64,000 bases of DNA. It comes from Luscinia megarhynchos. Taxonomy: Eukaryota > Chordata > Aves > Passeriformes > Turdidae. The notes beneath the pieces were generated by a model, which worked only from the letters and a program-made list of their open reading frames with translations, had not been told where the DNA came from and made no database searches. Positions within the stretch are counted from its first letter, which is position 1. Each line of letters begins with the position of its first letter. This document shows, piece by piece, positions 26,320 through 40,154 of the stretch. The stretch is from NCBI GenBank assembly GCA_034336665.1, contig JAPFBE010000002.1:80544905-80608904 (forward strand). Direction: 5' to 3'. Made by a program: the position numbers and the translations under genes.

Positions 26320-28889
26320 GAAGGGTACATGAGATATTTCTGAACCACTATTAAATACTTCTGCATAAAATTGAACGAAGGACAAGGCTTTAAATTTAGA
26401 CACATCGCTCTTTTATTTGGACCAGCTGATGCCAGACTAACTGACGTTTTTATTTGAAGTTTTATTTAAAGTTAATAAAGTTTCTACCAAAAAGTTCCAG
26501 TGCAGCAGAATAGGACCTGTACTTAGAAAAACTGGATGCAGTTACTGATTTTTGTTTGTCTTAAAGTCTAAGTAGAATGCATAGTTAGATTTCTGCTAAA
26601 ATGAGCTGTTGGAATGCAAAAACCTGGCAAATGTGAGAGAAATCTGGCTGGTGAGAAATCAATGGATTATCTGAAGTATTTGAATTAGTAGGTCACTATT
26701 TCTGCTCAATGAACTGAATGATTATCGTTTATTCATGCCTACTATGAAATGTATGACTGATGATTAATTTGGGAAGATGAATGAAATTAAATAGATGCTA
26801 AATAGGTTAAGTAAAATACTTGAAGGTATAAAAAATCAGGAATTTAAATCTGATGCACGTTAACTTAGGGTGCCTGAAAATACGAAGATTTTTATAAATG
26901 TGCTTTAGTTCTTAGACTATGTAAAAGGAAAGTGTCCAGGCACAGGTGATTTATAGAAAGTTTGAAATGTCTAGACAATCACATATCTATATCAAAAATG
27001 AATTTTTCTGAGTTTTATCAGCTAGTAAAATGTTTAACATTTTTGTTATGGTGTATCAAACATTATTTCTGTATGAAGAAATTCAGTGTTGAGAGAGAAC
27101 AAATAGTTGTTAACTTTTAGATTGTAAGACTAAGGAACTTTCTGTGTATTTTTAAAAAGGCAGAGTACTAGGCAGAATTCCACATTTATCAGAACTTAGT
27201 GCAGATCCAAAAGCTGAAATTCTTACGTCATGGTATAAATTGTATTTGGAGTGGTAAGTGATACTAAGATAAATTCGGGTGTGGACGTTAGATATGAACA
27301 CACAAATATCACATTTTTGTAATTACTAATCTAGTAGCTTAGTTTGGCCTCTGAATGGCTGGTTTTGATTTGTACAAAAGCGTCAGTCCTCTTTTATTTT
27401 TGTTTCCAGAACTAAATAGGTATTTTTTGCCAGAAGTAGTGCAGCAATCATTAGGAATTTGGTGGGAGAAAATGCTGACCATAGGCATTCCCTAGCCAAC
27501 ATACACTTTCACACAGAGAGATCCTTTCTTGTGGCACAACATTAATATCACATTTGTCTTTGTTTATTGACATATGTTAAAAGCCTCTGTGTTTTAACAC
27601 TTGCTCTGCTGTTAACTCATTGGGTGAGCACACAGATTTAGTCACTACACCTCTCTGCTGCCATTTCCCTGCAATTGAGGGACTCATTCTCATAAGGGAC
27701 TGTGTCTCTCAATTATTATCTTGATAAAAGTAATGTATTATCTGCACTGTTAATAAAGTAGAATGCAAAAATGCTCAAAGGCCAGTAAAGAAATTATTTA
27801 TGAAAAGACTGTTCAGTATGCTGACAAATATGTCACATATTTTTTTAAGCTTTAAAGGACTTCCTGCTATCATTTAAGTACTGCTTTTATTCTCAAACAT
27901 TCTGATGGAGAGTGTAAACTTCAAAAAGTAATTAACATAGTCTGTTTTTAGAATATGAATAATTCAAGTATCATTCATCCAGGAATGGGAGTGTGGGGAA
28001 TAAATTGTCTTACGACACCTCAGAAATGAAACATGAATATTTGCGAAAGACTTCTAAAGGGTACTGATGGTTCAGAAGATATTGGTAAATGCAGGTTTGA
28101 CCTTCTCTGCATAGTTTCAGTGAGCTGCTGCTTTGATTAACTTTGGTGGGAAAAACTGCATGAAGAGAGGAAGTATTTTTAAAATAATTCCTTTGTGCTT
28201 TTACAATTCCTTGTATTTGTAAAATGTTTTAATGTTAAATCACTGAACAAAATTATTTAAGGGACGTGTATTATATTGGGAACAGAATTTCTTTGGCTGT
28301 CATACATATTTACACAAAAATGTGGATGATTTGTAATGCCTTCAAATATCTTTATAAACACATGCTTAGTTCTGTTGTGTTGCAAGTATAAAAATATAGA
28401 AACTTCTGAGGAAAATTGGAAGGCTAGCCTATTGACAAACAAACTTTTATGTAATAAGTTTCACTGAATTTTTACTTCTATATAGTATTATACACAAAAC
28501 CAAAAACCTTCTGATTTACAGAAATTTGCTGGTTTTTGAAGGTAGTGGCTGTTTGGGGTTTAATTTGGGGGGTAATTTTGGGGATTTTTACATATGAACA
28601 AAACAATTCATCTTCTGTTAGAAAAAAAAATTTAAAAATTATATAGGCCATTTTGTTTTTTTGGGGTTTTTTAAAGTTTGAATTTTCTCCTCCATGGCAT
28701 TTTGATCTCATATCTAATCCTTTAGACCCCCTGATCAGTTCCTTAGGGTATTGCATTTGTTGCAAACACCTTAGTATTTTAGGTTTATTTTTTTCATGGA
28801 AATACATATCTAACTCATGAAACTGAATACCTGTTAAAGAAATCCCATTGAATACTTTGACTCCATGCAGACCACTTCCAATGTTAGTA

Positions 28890-29450
28890 GAGGAACGATC
28901 TTCTCAGAGAAAGAGTGATGTAGTGGGACAACACTTTCCTCTGAGTGCTTTTTTCCTTCAGTGTGTTTTGCTGTCATGGCCTCTTGGTAACTGTGGTCAG
29001 TCTGTAACAGCCTTTTCCTCAGCTTAGCTCCCTTCTGGTTCTATGACAGATGATGTGATGTTGGAAGGAAAGCTTACCCAGCCTTTTGTTGAGGTCATGG
29101 TACAGACACGTGTTGGGTAGGGTCATGAGATGTGATGGAGGAGGAGTCCTGCTGCCTGCCTGGCTGGCTCTGGACCTGTCCTGAAAGAGGAGCACACAGA
29201 GCTTTTGGGCATCAGTAGAGTGTGGATTTGCCTGCAGCAGGATAACCTTTTCCAGCCAGAAAGAAGCTGCTGCTTTCTTAATGTGTGAAGGATCTGAGCA
29301 CACAGTGGCACAGGAAAAATGAGTCCATTTTGTGCCAGAGATTGAGACCTGATAGTTCTGTGCCACACAGAAATCAGGAATAAGGTACCTCTCTTTTTTT
29401 TAATTGCTAGCTGTAAGGAGAGAGGAAAGCATGAGGCCATCAGTGCCTAT
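28890..29450. other. GC-elevated unassigned block in intron
   Basis: Base composition rises clearly over this segment. Two overlapping - strand frames (29019-29366 and 29123-29440) are open for 115 and 105 codons. Neither shows a signal peptide, repeat or motif I know. There is no CR1 terminus and no TG...CA LTR border that I can fix. It may be an old transposon fragment. Confidence 0.25.
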
Positions 29451-32400
29451 AGATTATCAATATTCTTCAACCCTGTAGTGGAAGTCTCTGATGTGTGGGT
29501 TTTTTCTGCATTGAATAATTTGAGGAAATGTTCATTTGTCCCAAATTGCACCTCAGAAGTTCTGTTTTCTATTTCTTAAGCCACTGAATATTAATAGCAC
29601 AGAGTAGTGTCATTTTCTCAAAAGTTCTTTTTATTCTCAAAACTGGATCAAAGTTCTAAAAAAAGTAATTTCCAGTAGGCTAAAAAACACAATGGATACA
29701 AATGTCTATATAAGAAAGACACCTTTAACTGGAATTTATACCTGTAAGTCTTGCTTGATGGCATCTCCTACAAAGTGAGTACTTTAATGATTAATTTTGC
29801 AGGAATGCCACTTCAAACTCCCTCTGTAAGCAGAAATTGCAAAATGAGTTATGAAAAATGCTTTTTCAATGAGTCCTCCTTTTTTTCTGAAGAAGTCTGT
29901 TCATTACCAATGTGTTCTGAAATTGGTAAGTGTGGCAGCCTCTGTGGGATTGATGCTATGTATATGTTTGCAAAAGCACCAGTTAAACAATAAGGGACTA
30001 AAAGATAAGAGCAGGGGCATTTTATGTTCCTGTACTCTGTCTTTTTTTTTAATTCAACTGATATAACCTGAAGCAGTTCCCACTCCAGTGGTTTGGGTTT
30101 TCCCCCCCCCATCAATTTGGAAGTGTTTCATACAAATCTTATTTTCTTTATAGCTATTGCTGACTGGCACCTGGGTTAAACACAGGACTGATTGCATTGC
30201 CAGAAAATGTTTTGAGGTTTTCAGTTCAGTAGTAGCTAAGTAGCATAATTATTTTAGGAAATTACCTTCATATTGAGACAGATGAGGCTGATTCAGTCTA
30301 CATGTCTACTGTAGAAGGCTAGCCAAACACACATTGTAGCCAACCATGACAGTGTCTCAGCGAGTGTCATCTCCTGATCTCCTTGTCTGATAGGGAATTA
30401 GGACACTTCTTTCCCACCATCCCTTCAGGCAAAATTCTGAGATTTACAGTGTAGGAAAAAAATTTTTTAAAAGTACTACTTTTTCTTTTTTGATCAGGAG
30501 TTGCTTCTTTGCTTGTTTCTTCTTTCTACTCTGATATACTTTTTATTCCTTTTTCTATTTTCCATGGTTTATGGTTGAATGGTTCCTTATCTGTCTGTTA
30601 GGTTTTGAGACTCTCTTTTTTTGATCTCGTGGTCGAATTGTGGGATTATAGCAAAGCTGGTTTTTATCGTGGATATTCCTGGAATTTTACAAATTTTAAT
30701 TACACATAAATGAAGAAGAACATGAGATACTTCAGTCAGCTAATTTTATTTTTAATTCACAGATTGTTATTTCTGGCTATTCTGCTAATTGAGAGAGAAT
30801 CAGAACTGTTTTCCTGCAAATAAAATATGGGAGATTGGAACAAAACCTTTAAATCCCACTCATGAGGGATGCATTTGTTGAGTGATATAAGGTGTTGATA
30901 ATCCCTGCTGAACGCATTAGAATATGTAGGTTTACGTTGTATTTATCTATTCATCCTGAACTGAAGCATCCTACCTGTGAAATTCCCAGTCTCACAGTGA
31001 CTTTGTATGCCATTCTCACCCTTACCTGCACTTGTATTGTAGAGTTCTGTGCTTCAGTGACTCCTGTTTTAATATTACTTGGTACTCAAGCTATTCCTGA
31101 TTCTTACATTGTGGTGTATGTGTAATGTAGGGCTTGGCTATACAGAAGACTGCACAGAAGATGGCATGAATTGAGGTGGGGTAATAAGTTAAAGAAGAAC
31201 AGCTATTCCTTGACTAATCCCTTTGTTTTAACTTAATCCATTCGAAATGTGGATGGAAGACATGCTTCATGGCATAAAGCTGTCCCTGTGAGATGTTATA
31301 AAACAGCTATTGCATGCTGCTTCTCCAGATGGACAGTTTACATGTTTGCCTCTCCAGAACAGCTGACAACAAACAATCCTGAAATGTCACGCTTTTTACA
31401 CTCTCATGATCCAGTTTTCATTCCATATCCTTCTAACATATCCAATATTGGAGCCAGGAATCTCTGAGAGGAATAATTACACTGCAGCCATAAAAATCCT
31501 CTTTCACTCTTTTGACCACCTCTCTTTCTGAATCTTTGGATTCTCCATCTGTTTAATGAAGTGAACATTTCTCTTTAAGATGATTGAAAATACTATTTGT
31601 TAAGTGATTTTTTTCTGATAATATTATTGAATTCTAGCCTTGATAGGGAAAATGTCACAAATTAATTCATCCAGCGACATTAACATTGTATTCTCTTGGC
31701 CAAAGTTCACCACTTAGATGTTTCAGTTTTAAATCCTTGCATGTTTTATTGCATTACTGAAGAACCAGGACCATTTATTTTTATTGTCCTTAGTTCAATT
31801 GATATAATAATTTTGTCTTAAGAACTTTTCTGTAATTTTCATGCCACGACTTTCTCCTAGCTGTAAAATTGGTAGACATATTTTCACACACTGATTTCAA
31901 TTTAGTTTTAATTTAAGTCATGATCTCTTTATAATTTATTCCTTCAGTTTTGTCAGCTCAACAACATGTAGGCCAAAACTAGAAATGTTAAATAAGCTGA
32001 CAATAGTTCTGTGCATATCCCAAAACACAAGGTGGAGGATAGTCTGTAAAACATGCCAGAAGGAACTATGCACCACTCACAGTCCTCTTTTGAAGTTCTA
32101 GTGTGCTTATATTTAATTTAACATTTCTAAAATCTTTTCATGTTATTAAATAACTAACAGTTTAAGGAAATGTCTCATTTTATTAGAAAACATTGAATTT
32201 TGCTGAAATATTTCATACTTTATTACCTTAAAATTTGACAAAGCAAGAAGATAGTTTAGTTTTTATGCCTTTTTTTGGAAGCATGCTCAAATTTTTTAAG
32301 GGAATTTTTCAAAGAAAACAAATTAAAGGCAGTTATTTAATATGGTCTGTCATTTCTTACAGTTTTAGAAAGGTGAAACCTTTAGATGACGCAGCACTGT

Positions 32401-32738
32401 GTGTGAAAACCTCTTGGATTTCAATTGCATTGTCAAATAGGTTATCACACTGTCTTAATTTGTTTGAGTGAAACATTCTTCATAATATTTTCTTAGCAGT
32501 TCTTGTTGAAAAAGTTGGAACATTTAATTTTATTGTATTGTGTTTCTCGCAAGACTTAACTGGTGCAGATGTATTAACAAGTTTAAAACTAATGCAATTA
32601 TTTTGTGCATAGTGAGATATACACAGTAAGAGAAAGACTTTCAGAATTTAAAGTAAGTAATTGTTTTTCTTTACTATCAGTAACTATATTATTTACTTAG
32701 AAGTTCTTTTTGTGACTGAGTTTTTTTGTTTGCATTAG

Positions 32739-32866
32739 AATCTCGTCCTCTGTCACTCCCTGTGAAAACCATGCTGAACTCATCTGAAAGCTGCAGAAGT
32801 CCTGAGGAAAGAATGAAAGAATTTATTGGAATAGTGTGGAATGCAGTTAAGTGCCTTACACTTCAG
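32739..32866 (+). CDS. VPS13B: VPS13B coding exon C
   Basis: The exon is 128 bp: two bases completing the glutamate codon begun in exon B, then 42 codons ending in phase 0. The peptide runs SRPLSLPVK, then TMLNSSESCRSPEERMKEF and IGIVWNAVKCLTLQ. The serine-rich first half resembles a linker. The second half, from SPEERMKEF onward, is nearly identical to human as I remember it and returns to the structured rod. Acceptor TTTGCATTAG, donor CTTCAG|GTAAGA. The intron before it is 10.9 kb and the one after 6.7 kb. Confidence 0.96.
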
Positions 32867-35800
32867 GTAAGATGAAAAGGAAGTGAAAAAACCCTATGTG
32901 TTTCCAAACTTTATGATACTTTTTATGCATCCTAGTGCTTTTTATTAGAGGGATTTTAAAGGAGCTCCCAAGTTTTATTGTCTTATTTCAGTAGCTTCAA
33001 AGTCAGAGAGAATGAAAAATAAAGTAAGATTTTGGGTAAATTAAGCAAAGAATACTTTGGATTTAAAATATTAGGTTTTGAAATACTGTTTTGTATTTAA
33101 AGGGAAAGATCCTTCAAAAATTATATCATTAAAAATTGCTTGTCACACTCTTCTGTGTTATAAACACTGCAGTTAGATTTGCTAGTATATAGCTTCTTTC
33201 AATATATATATATTCATATATATAGTTTCTTTCAATACCAGCCCAAATGGGAAATTTGTGCAAGTCAATGTATAGAGGGTAAGAAAATGAATATTATGAC
33301 TCTGCATTGCAATTCAAGTACATTATATTCATTTTATTATACATAATGTGCATTTTATTAAAAATATATAACTATATTTAAATTATAAGTTCATACAGAT
33401 TTTCTGTACTATTATTTGGCATGAAAAAGGGAAATTTCTAGAATAATTTGTCTGGTTAAATGCTGGAGCATTTAGACTCTGCGGCTTTTTTACTAAAGCT
33501 AATTTTCATGTTCCTGGATCTTTTAGTTACATGATTGTAAAACAGAAAAGTCTGTAGTTGTCGTCAGATAAAATTCAACTTCATAACTTAAAATCATCAA
33601 AGGATTATTCTTTTAGTGGGAGTTAGAGTAAGTAATTGTGTTTGGAACCAAAGTAACTGGAAAGTTTACTTTGGATCCAAAGCTGGTACTTGCTTAGCCC
33701 TAGCCCTGGCTTGCTTCTGATAGAATATTGCATGAAGGTTTTATGCATTGGAGTTGTGGCAACCTATTAGTATTTAGGGAAAAGACTTTCATATTTAATG
33801 ATAAAAAGTTGGTTTATTATTTAGTTGCTGTAGGATTTTATATGCAGCCTTGAAGTCTTTTTGGCAGTTACATTGTGTAGGAGGGTAATACTCATTTTTT
33901 ACATGTTCTTCATACTAATAGTTGCTAAAATTGTGAAGCAGTATAAACACAATTATTTTTAATTGGCTGTTAATGCTGAATTCCATTGAGAACAATGAAG
34001 GATCTGTATTAAAAGTAAATTAATTAATGAGTAATGTTGTAACAAGTGCCAACTACATAAGAATGTAATTGTTACATATAAAACTTAGGTATGTCACATG
34101 CCTTTAAATATGCCTGAATTTATTTGAAAGAAAGTAAATCCTTTTCCTGAAACTACTGAAAATTTTGTTCTCCTTAATGCATATAACTTCTAAAAATTTT
34201 TGATATAGTGCAACGTTGAAAGGCAAGAAATGGAAGGATAGTTTTGATAAGAGTTCCTGTTCATTGAACTGTGTTGTTATCCAGGGGTCAGGAAGAGATT
34301 CTGTGACTTGTAATTTAGCACTTATAGTTCTCAGCACTTATTTGGCAGTAATCAGATAGGATTATTTCTTAAGTTGTTTACTTACCACAAACCAACAAAA
34401 ATTTGTGTTTCTGGTAACTAAATAAAACCTTTTTAAAAAGGTTTAAAAGCTTTCTCAGGAAAGAACAGGAATACTGTGAAGCACAATGTCACTGTTTTAA
34501 ATGGTCAAAGAAAATGTATCTGATCCTTATTATGGTCATGTAAGTCTACAAATATCCTGCTCTCTTCTTTTACTTGTGTGTTCTGCTTTCCATTTATAAC
34601 GTTTTTACTTTTGTCTACCTTCAAAACAAGAATTTCAGTTCTGCCTTTTAAAATTGTAACAAACACTGCGTGTCTGACTCAACTGCAGATGTTCTAAATG
34701 GTAGAACGAATTTGGATGTTGGAGGCTGGGCTATGGTCTTACAGTTCTGAGTGCACCAGAACCCACACATGAGATGTGTAAGCAGTGGCTCTTTGCAGAT
34801 TGGGGAGTCATTGCAAGATGATATTCTGTACCCAGAAAAACACATTCCGTTTCTGCTGAGAGCATCTGGGGGTTGGTGACTAATTCAGAGAGAGGCAACT
34901 TCCTTGGAGGGATACCCTTATGCAAGTGTCACCTTGTAGAAAATCTTCAGTGCCTCTAATTGTTTTATATAGCTGTAAAATGTGAGTTATGAAGGGGACT
35001 CTTCTTAAGTTATCACTATCATGAAAGGCTGTGAAGGCTTGATCAACTTGTCCCTCTTCACTGCACTTTTGGAGAATCATTGGCTTTGTTTTCTTCCGTC
35101 CAACCCACCCTCCTCAGTTAGGAAGACCTTTATTTCACTCTTCTCTCTAGGGAACAACATTTCTTTTTATAAAATAAGAATTAAAATATTCCAGTAACTT
35201 AATACTTTCCTTTTTATACAAGAGTCTTTGGACATTTTGAGGCTTACATGTTTGTAAAAGTGTAGAGTGTAGAGTTATGCTTTACTTAACATTTCAGGAG
35301 TAGAAGGGAAAATACTGCTTGCTTCATTGGTTATCATTAATGTACATTATTTAGCATGTATAGGCCTTGACATAATAGAAATTAAAATAGGGGGTGATCC
35401 TGTTTCAAGAATGTAATAATTCGTTCTCTTTAACACATGAATGTGTTCAGTATTGGCAAACGAACATGTTGCTACCAAAACTGAAATCAGATCCCTGAAA
35501 CAGAAAGGATGTTGCCATGGAAAAATGAAGTAACACTCAGTGCAGCTGCGAAGCATTAATGAATAGGATATTTTTTTAAAAGATCATTTGTGTTTGGTGT
35601 GGCTTGGAGGGTCCCAACCAGATGGTTTCCATGAACAGGATCTGACCCCCAGCTTGAGGACTTCTTACTGGCAGATTACTTCATTTTCTTTCCCTTGGAT
35701 TGTCAGATCCTTACATTAATGCAAGATTTACTGCTGCAGATTTATATTCAGTTACATAAATCAGTCACATCTTACATTAAATTCACAATTTTAGGCACAC

Positions 35801-36590
35801 AGTTTAACAGTTATTTAAAAAGTGTAAAAAGATTTATATGATAGCTTTAATATACGCTATTGATGTAGTTTAATTTTAAGAATTTGGATTACATATCTTT
35901 TGAAACACTTTCTGATTGGTGAAGCAATCTGTAGCACATATTCTCACTTTTGTCCAGTATATAATTCCATCATTTTAGGGGCACACTTCCTTTCCTTCAC
36001 TGGAACTTGTAAGTAGGCAAATTTCTGAATTCTGTGAGTTAAATGTACACAAATTCCATTGAAATTGATAGTTCTGTGAATCTGTCTCTGAGAAGTTCAA
36101 CAGGTGCAACTCAGTTTTGAATTTATTGGGCCCTTGTGCATTCAAGTTGGTAATTTCTTGTGTGATTATAGTCATTGCATAATTTGCTCAAAAATGTGGA
36201 ATTTTGCCATACATTCATTGCGTTGGGCTTTGAAATCCTGTAGAATGTTTTGCAAAATTTGTTAATCATATAAAACTTTAAATGAAACACAGGTAAGCCA
36301 AACATATCTGTAAACAATTCTGTAGTGTTACATATTGTCAATTTTTAGCAAATCCAGATTTAGGATCCTGCTGACTGCACTGATCTGTCATGAGTGAGTG
36401 ATTTAGAATAGCTTAATTAATCATCATCAAAGGCATGAACAAAGGTGATTTTAATAGGAATACATAAAGATGTAACTTGGTGAAGTTCAATAGCAAGGTT
36501 CACTCTATCATTTACTACATGGCTGAAAAATACAAGGGAAGTTTGAATTGGAATAAATCTGGCATTGTTTACATGGAGGCTAAAGATGGA

Positions 36591-36850
36591 AAAGGGTAAG
36601 GTAACCCAAACGCTGAGTCATCAGATTCAGACCGGACTCCTTGCTTGCCAAATCTCTGATGTGGCTTAGATGCAGCTGGATCTGATCTGGACAAGTTTAT
36701 ATCTAAGAGAAGAAATACAAAGAGTAAGGAAATCCTTCCACTGAGTCATGAGGTTCACAGTAGATCTCCTTGCTTTCTAAACTCCTGATGGAGCTTAGGT
36801 CCAATCTTAGTCTCAGACTTTGACAACAGTCTGTCTAAAGGAATAATGTA
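36591..36850. repeat. Two tandem copies of a 128-bp unit
   Basis: The landmark GTAAGG occurs at 36596 and 36724, and CTGAGTCAT at 36613 and 36741, both exactly 128 bp apart. Between them the copies share a CTCCTTGCTT block, an AAATCTCTGATG or AAACTCCTGATG block and a trailing GCTTAG. By eye the copies agree at roughly two thirds of positions, so the duplication is old. The CTGAGTCA.CAG.TTCAGA...CTCCTTGCTT pattern recalls avian LTR sequence, but I cannot fix borders. Confidence 0.6.
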
Positions 36851-36899
36851 CGTGGATTTCATTAGTATTAATTTAGCATGCTATCAGCAGGTTACTGAG

Positions 36900-37480
36900 G
36901 ATTTATTGCAGTTAAGGGATCTCTCTTCCTTGGGTTGCAGAAGGAAGACTCAGTCTCAGATACGGAATCCCAAACATTGGAGGGCATCCGAACGTCAAGG
37001 GGAGAGTCACTGGTGTGCAGTCCAGTTTCAGTTTAGGGAAAGCTTGAACTGAACTCATCCAGAGATCTGTTGTTAGTAGAAAGCCTCTCTGCCTCTCAGA
37101 ACAACGTTGAAAGGTGTCCCAGCTCAAGGGGAGATCAGTTCTGTGCAGCCATCCTGCCTGGCAGGGAGAGCTCAAAGGCAGTTCACTTAGGCTGTCATTG
37201 GCTAGCAGTCAAATTGCATGCAATGGGAAGGGTGTGCAAGAGACTCCTTGTACCCACAGCTTTCTTTGTTTCTTCATAACTAAGCCTTGGAAAAAACACA
37301 TTCACGTGTTCCTCACATGATTAGGCATTGGGTCACTCTCCTCTTTTTGGGGTTTCCTGGAGTTCTTGACCTGGCTACAGCTCAGGTCTTTACCTCATTT
37401 GGAGCTTGTACTGATCTCTTGCTGGTCTGGTTAAGGGGGCCGAGTGTATCCACCACACACATGGAGGCCTGATGCCACCA
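36900..37480. mobile_element. Probable decayed LTR-type sequence, unassigned
   Basis: A GC-richer block directly after the 128-bp duplication. It has its own internal duplication: TCAAGGGGAGA...TGTGCAG occurs at 36995 and again at 37124, 129 bp apart. Several overlapping ORFs cross it on both strands, none with a recognisable domain. Together with the preceding duplication it may be one old retroviral LTR with enhancer-type repeats, or an unrelated repeat. Confidence 0.35.
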
Positions 37481-37865
37481 TTTAAAGCCCACCAAAATTC
37501 ATGGTCCAACTCCCATTCATTTGTTTGAAAATGAATAACAAAATGAGCTGCTTGTGTAAAAAAGGGAATTTCCATCAGGAATTTAACGGTATTCAGTATT
37601 CTTGATATAGCAAAGTAAAATAAACTAAATGTGATCGGAAGAACTTTTCTTCAGTACAAGGCTGTATGAAACTGCAAATGAAATGCAAAAACTCTATTGA
37701 GTATTGAGATCTCTTCTTGAGAGTGCTTTGTAAAACATGTCCTACAGATCCTGCTGCTGGCAATGTAATGAAGTATAGTATCTCTTCAAGTTGGTGGAAT
37801 TTTGGGATTATTATTACCACATGGTTTGTATATCCAGGCAGCATTTGATGTTAATCGTCGTAGAT

Positions 37866-37910
37866 GTGTATATATATATACATACAGATATATATATATG
37901 TGTGTGTATG
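37866..37910. repeat. TA/TG microsatellite
   Basis: Alternating TA runs interrupted by CATACAGA and followed by TGTGTGTATG. Simple repeat. Confidence 0.9.
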
Positions 37911-39587
37911 AAGAATGGGTGATTTTTATAAACTGTTTACTCAGCAAATTCATGGATAAAACAATAGTTATACTGGTCATAAGTTCTTTTGTCATCTATT
38001 TATCATTATCCCACAATGGCTTGACCTGCAACCTATTACTAATAGACCAGAAAACAGTCTAATGTGTCACTGTAAAAATCTTTGCAAATTGACACAAAGA
38101 CTAATTTACCATTAAAAAAAAATCCAAATCTGTTACATCTGTAACAATACACCCTAGCTTTTCATCCAGTATAAATAAAGTACACTCTGCAACCTTGGAT
38201 CAATAAACTACTTATCAAAGATGTAATTAGCTTCATTTTACAACTCAAACAGTTCTAAATCCAGAAACAAACACAGACTTCATGAACCAATGTATTTATT
38301 TTTGCAAAATTCTACTTATATTTTTCTGCAGTGAATTCTTGTCAGTTTGTGTAAGCAAAAGGGTACAAAAATGCTGAAATAAAAGATGAATATCTGTGTA
38401 CTCACTAGGCTGGCAAAGTACTTACAGTGCTGTGGAATTCCAGCCCCATTACAAATCACTATTGAGGTCTTGAAGGCCTAGTACCCTTCAGGGGAAGAGC
38501 ATGAAGTACAAGTCTTGGTCACTGCTTTTAAGCTGTGCTGCCTTAATGATGCCAAATCGAAAGTGTGTTATGGAAGTTTGCAGCAAACAAATGTTTTATT
38601 ACAAATAGTACCTTGTCCAACAATTTGTATGCTGGGGTTTTCCAAGCAATGTGAAAGAATGAACTGAATCATAGCTTGTATTTGCTTAACAAAGCATTCA
38701 AGTGTTCAGGCTGTTGGAGTGTTTTGATATCCAGGTGCCAGAATGGTATTTGTAAGAGCCAAGGAAGACTAACAGTCCACAGCTTAGATCACCTCTGACT
38801 TAACAAGTTGAGATGAGTTGAGTTCTTGGTTTGGGCTCGCTCAGCCTCTCTAGAAGCTCCTAAGAAGATGGCAAAATGGTCAGACATGTTCCAGGGTAAC
38901 AGCATTGAAAATAAAGAATAAAAGACGTTATTTCTTATGAAACCATATTAACTGCTTCTGATTTGCATTGAAAAGTGTATAAAAGCTGTACAAACTGCCA
39001 ACTTTATTACTCTCTCTCTCTTTGTTCATGTATGCACCTCTCCATTTGTTTAAAAGTCAGTTTTTTCTCTAAAGTTTGTGTTTTTCATAGTTTTTTCTAC
39101 CTTTTTTGTACATGTTCATCATGTTGCTGGTTAAGTAAAGGTAGAATTTTCCCCGAACAGTTCTTTATAGAAAGTAGCAGCATATAAAATGTTGGCTCGT
39201 TCTAGAGACTTAGCTATTGCTAACAAAAGCTAATGAATGGCAAAAAGTGGAGGGCTTTCTCATTCAGAACATTTTCTTACTCAATTGCACTTGTAAAAAG
39301 CTGTTGAAATGTAGATATATGTATGTTCACTTTACATGGCAACACCTTTCTCATGAATTTACACAGCAAAAACATTTTTTCTTTCTCCCCTCCCATAATC
39401 ATAATTTACCAGCATATATTATTTTCCAGCATTTTGCGTCATCTTTTCTCTTAATTCAACTAAAAGTTAAGACTGTTTTCAGTCAACTCTAAATGAATAA
39501 TGTCAGATTTTGTACCAATAAGAATACTCCACAGTGAGAGGGAAAATAATCTGTTTCTGAGAATCTTTCTTCACTTTGTTTTTCCAG

Positions 39588-39822
39588 CTTGAAGTGCAGT
39601 CTTGCTGTGTGTTCCTTCCCAATGACAGCCTGCCTTCTCCAAGTACTATTGTGTCGGGGGACATTCCTGGGACTGTGAGGAACTGGTACCATGGGCAGGC
39701 CAGTATGCCTGGCACTCTTGTTGTCTGCTTGCCCCAGATAAAGATTATGAGTGCTGGACACAAACACATGGAACCATTGCAAGAAATCCCATTTGTTGTG
39801 CTGAGACCCATCGTGGAAGAAG
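39588..39822 (+). CDS. VPS13B: VPS13B coding exon D
   Basis: The longest visible exon, 235 bp: 78 codons plus a G, phase 0 in and phase 1 out. It opens LEVQSCCVFLPNDSLPSPST, passes through IVSGDIPGTVRNWYHGQ and VVCLPQIKIMSAGHK, and ends PIVEE before a split glycine. All these blocks are strongly conserved with human VPS13B as recalled; differences are mild (for example Asn for Ser before WYHGQ). Alternating hydrophobic strands such as SCCVFLP and GTLVVCLPQIKI fit the repeated beta-groove of the lipid channel. Acceptor TTTTTCCAG, donor GAAG|GTAACA. An overlapping - strand frame of 108 codons is a shadow. Confidence 0.97.
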
Positions 39823-39934
39823 GTAACATGATAAACTCAAAAAACCTTACTCTTTAGTTTCCATTTCTAACTGTCAGGAAAACGATCTTCATTTTATTTT
39901 GAAAACTTCTCATTTTATACTGCTTTTTTAGCAG

Positions 39935-39988
39935 AATATTATATACTATATTATATATTATTAATATTAATATTATATATTATTAATG
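39935..39988. repeat. AT-rich palindromic simple repeat
   Basis: Runs of ATTATATACTATATTATATA and ATTAATATTAATATTA just downstream of exon D. Self-complementary low-complexity sequence. Confidence 0.8.
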
Positions 39989-40154
39989 TCTAGAAATACT
40001 ACTTAAAAGGTTGGCCCCATGGAAGTCAATGTGGAACTAATCATCAAAGAGCTAGTTCTGTGATGTTTCATATATTTGAAATTGAAATAATTTTTTACCT
40101 TCATCGATTTTGTTATTCAAGTTATTTTGTAGCTGATGATCTTGACGCAACAGG

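Larger units (their letters stand above)
21853..32738 (+). other. VPS13B: VPS13B intron B/C, phase 1
   Basis: The largest complete intron here, 10.9 kb, from GTATAT to TGCATTAG. It contains one solo LTR (23.86-24.44 kb), a 9-bp hairpin at 26.3 kb and a moderately GC-richer block at 28.9-29.45 kb in which two overlapping frames of 115 and 105 codons are open on the - strand without recognisable motifs. Everything else is AT-rich and featureless to me. No additional exon continuing the VPS13B frame was found. Confidence 0.85.
32867..39587 (+). other. VPS13B: VPS13B intron C/D, phase 0
   Basis: From GTAAGA to TTTCCAG. It contains an AT dinucleotide patch near 33.2 kb, a repeat-like block with a 128-bp tandem duplication at 36.6-37.5 kb and a TA/TG microsatellite at 37.87 kb. 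The rest is AT-rich unique sequence with only chance ORFs. Confidence 0.85.

Noticed and set aside
38890..38930. AATAAA-type poly-A signals scattered in the introns
   Set aside because: AT-rich introns contain many by chance; none sits behind a supported terminal exon except the tentative LTR case mentioned.
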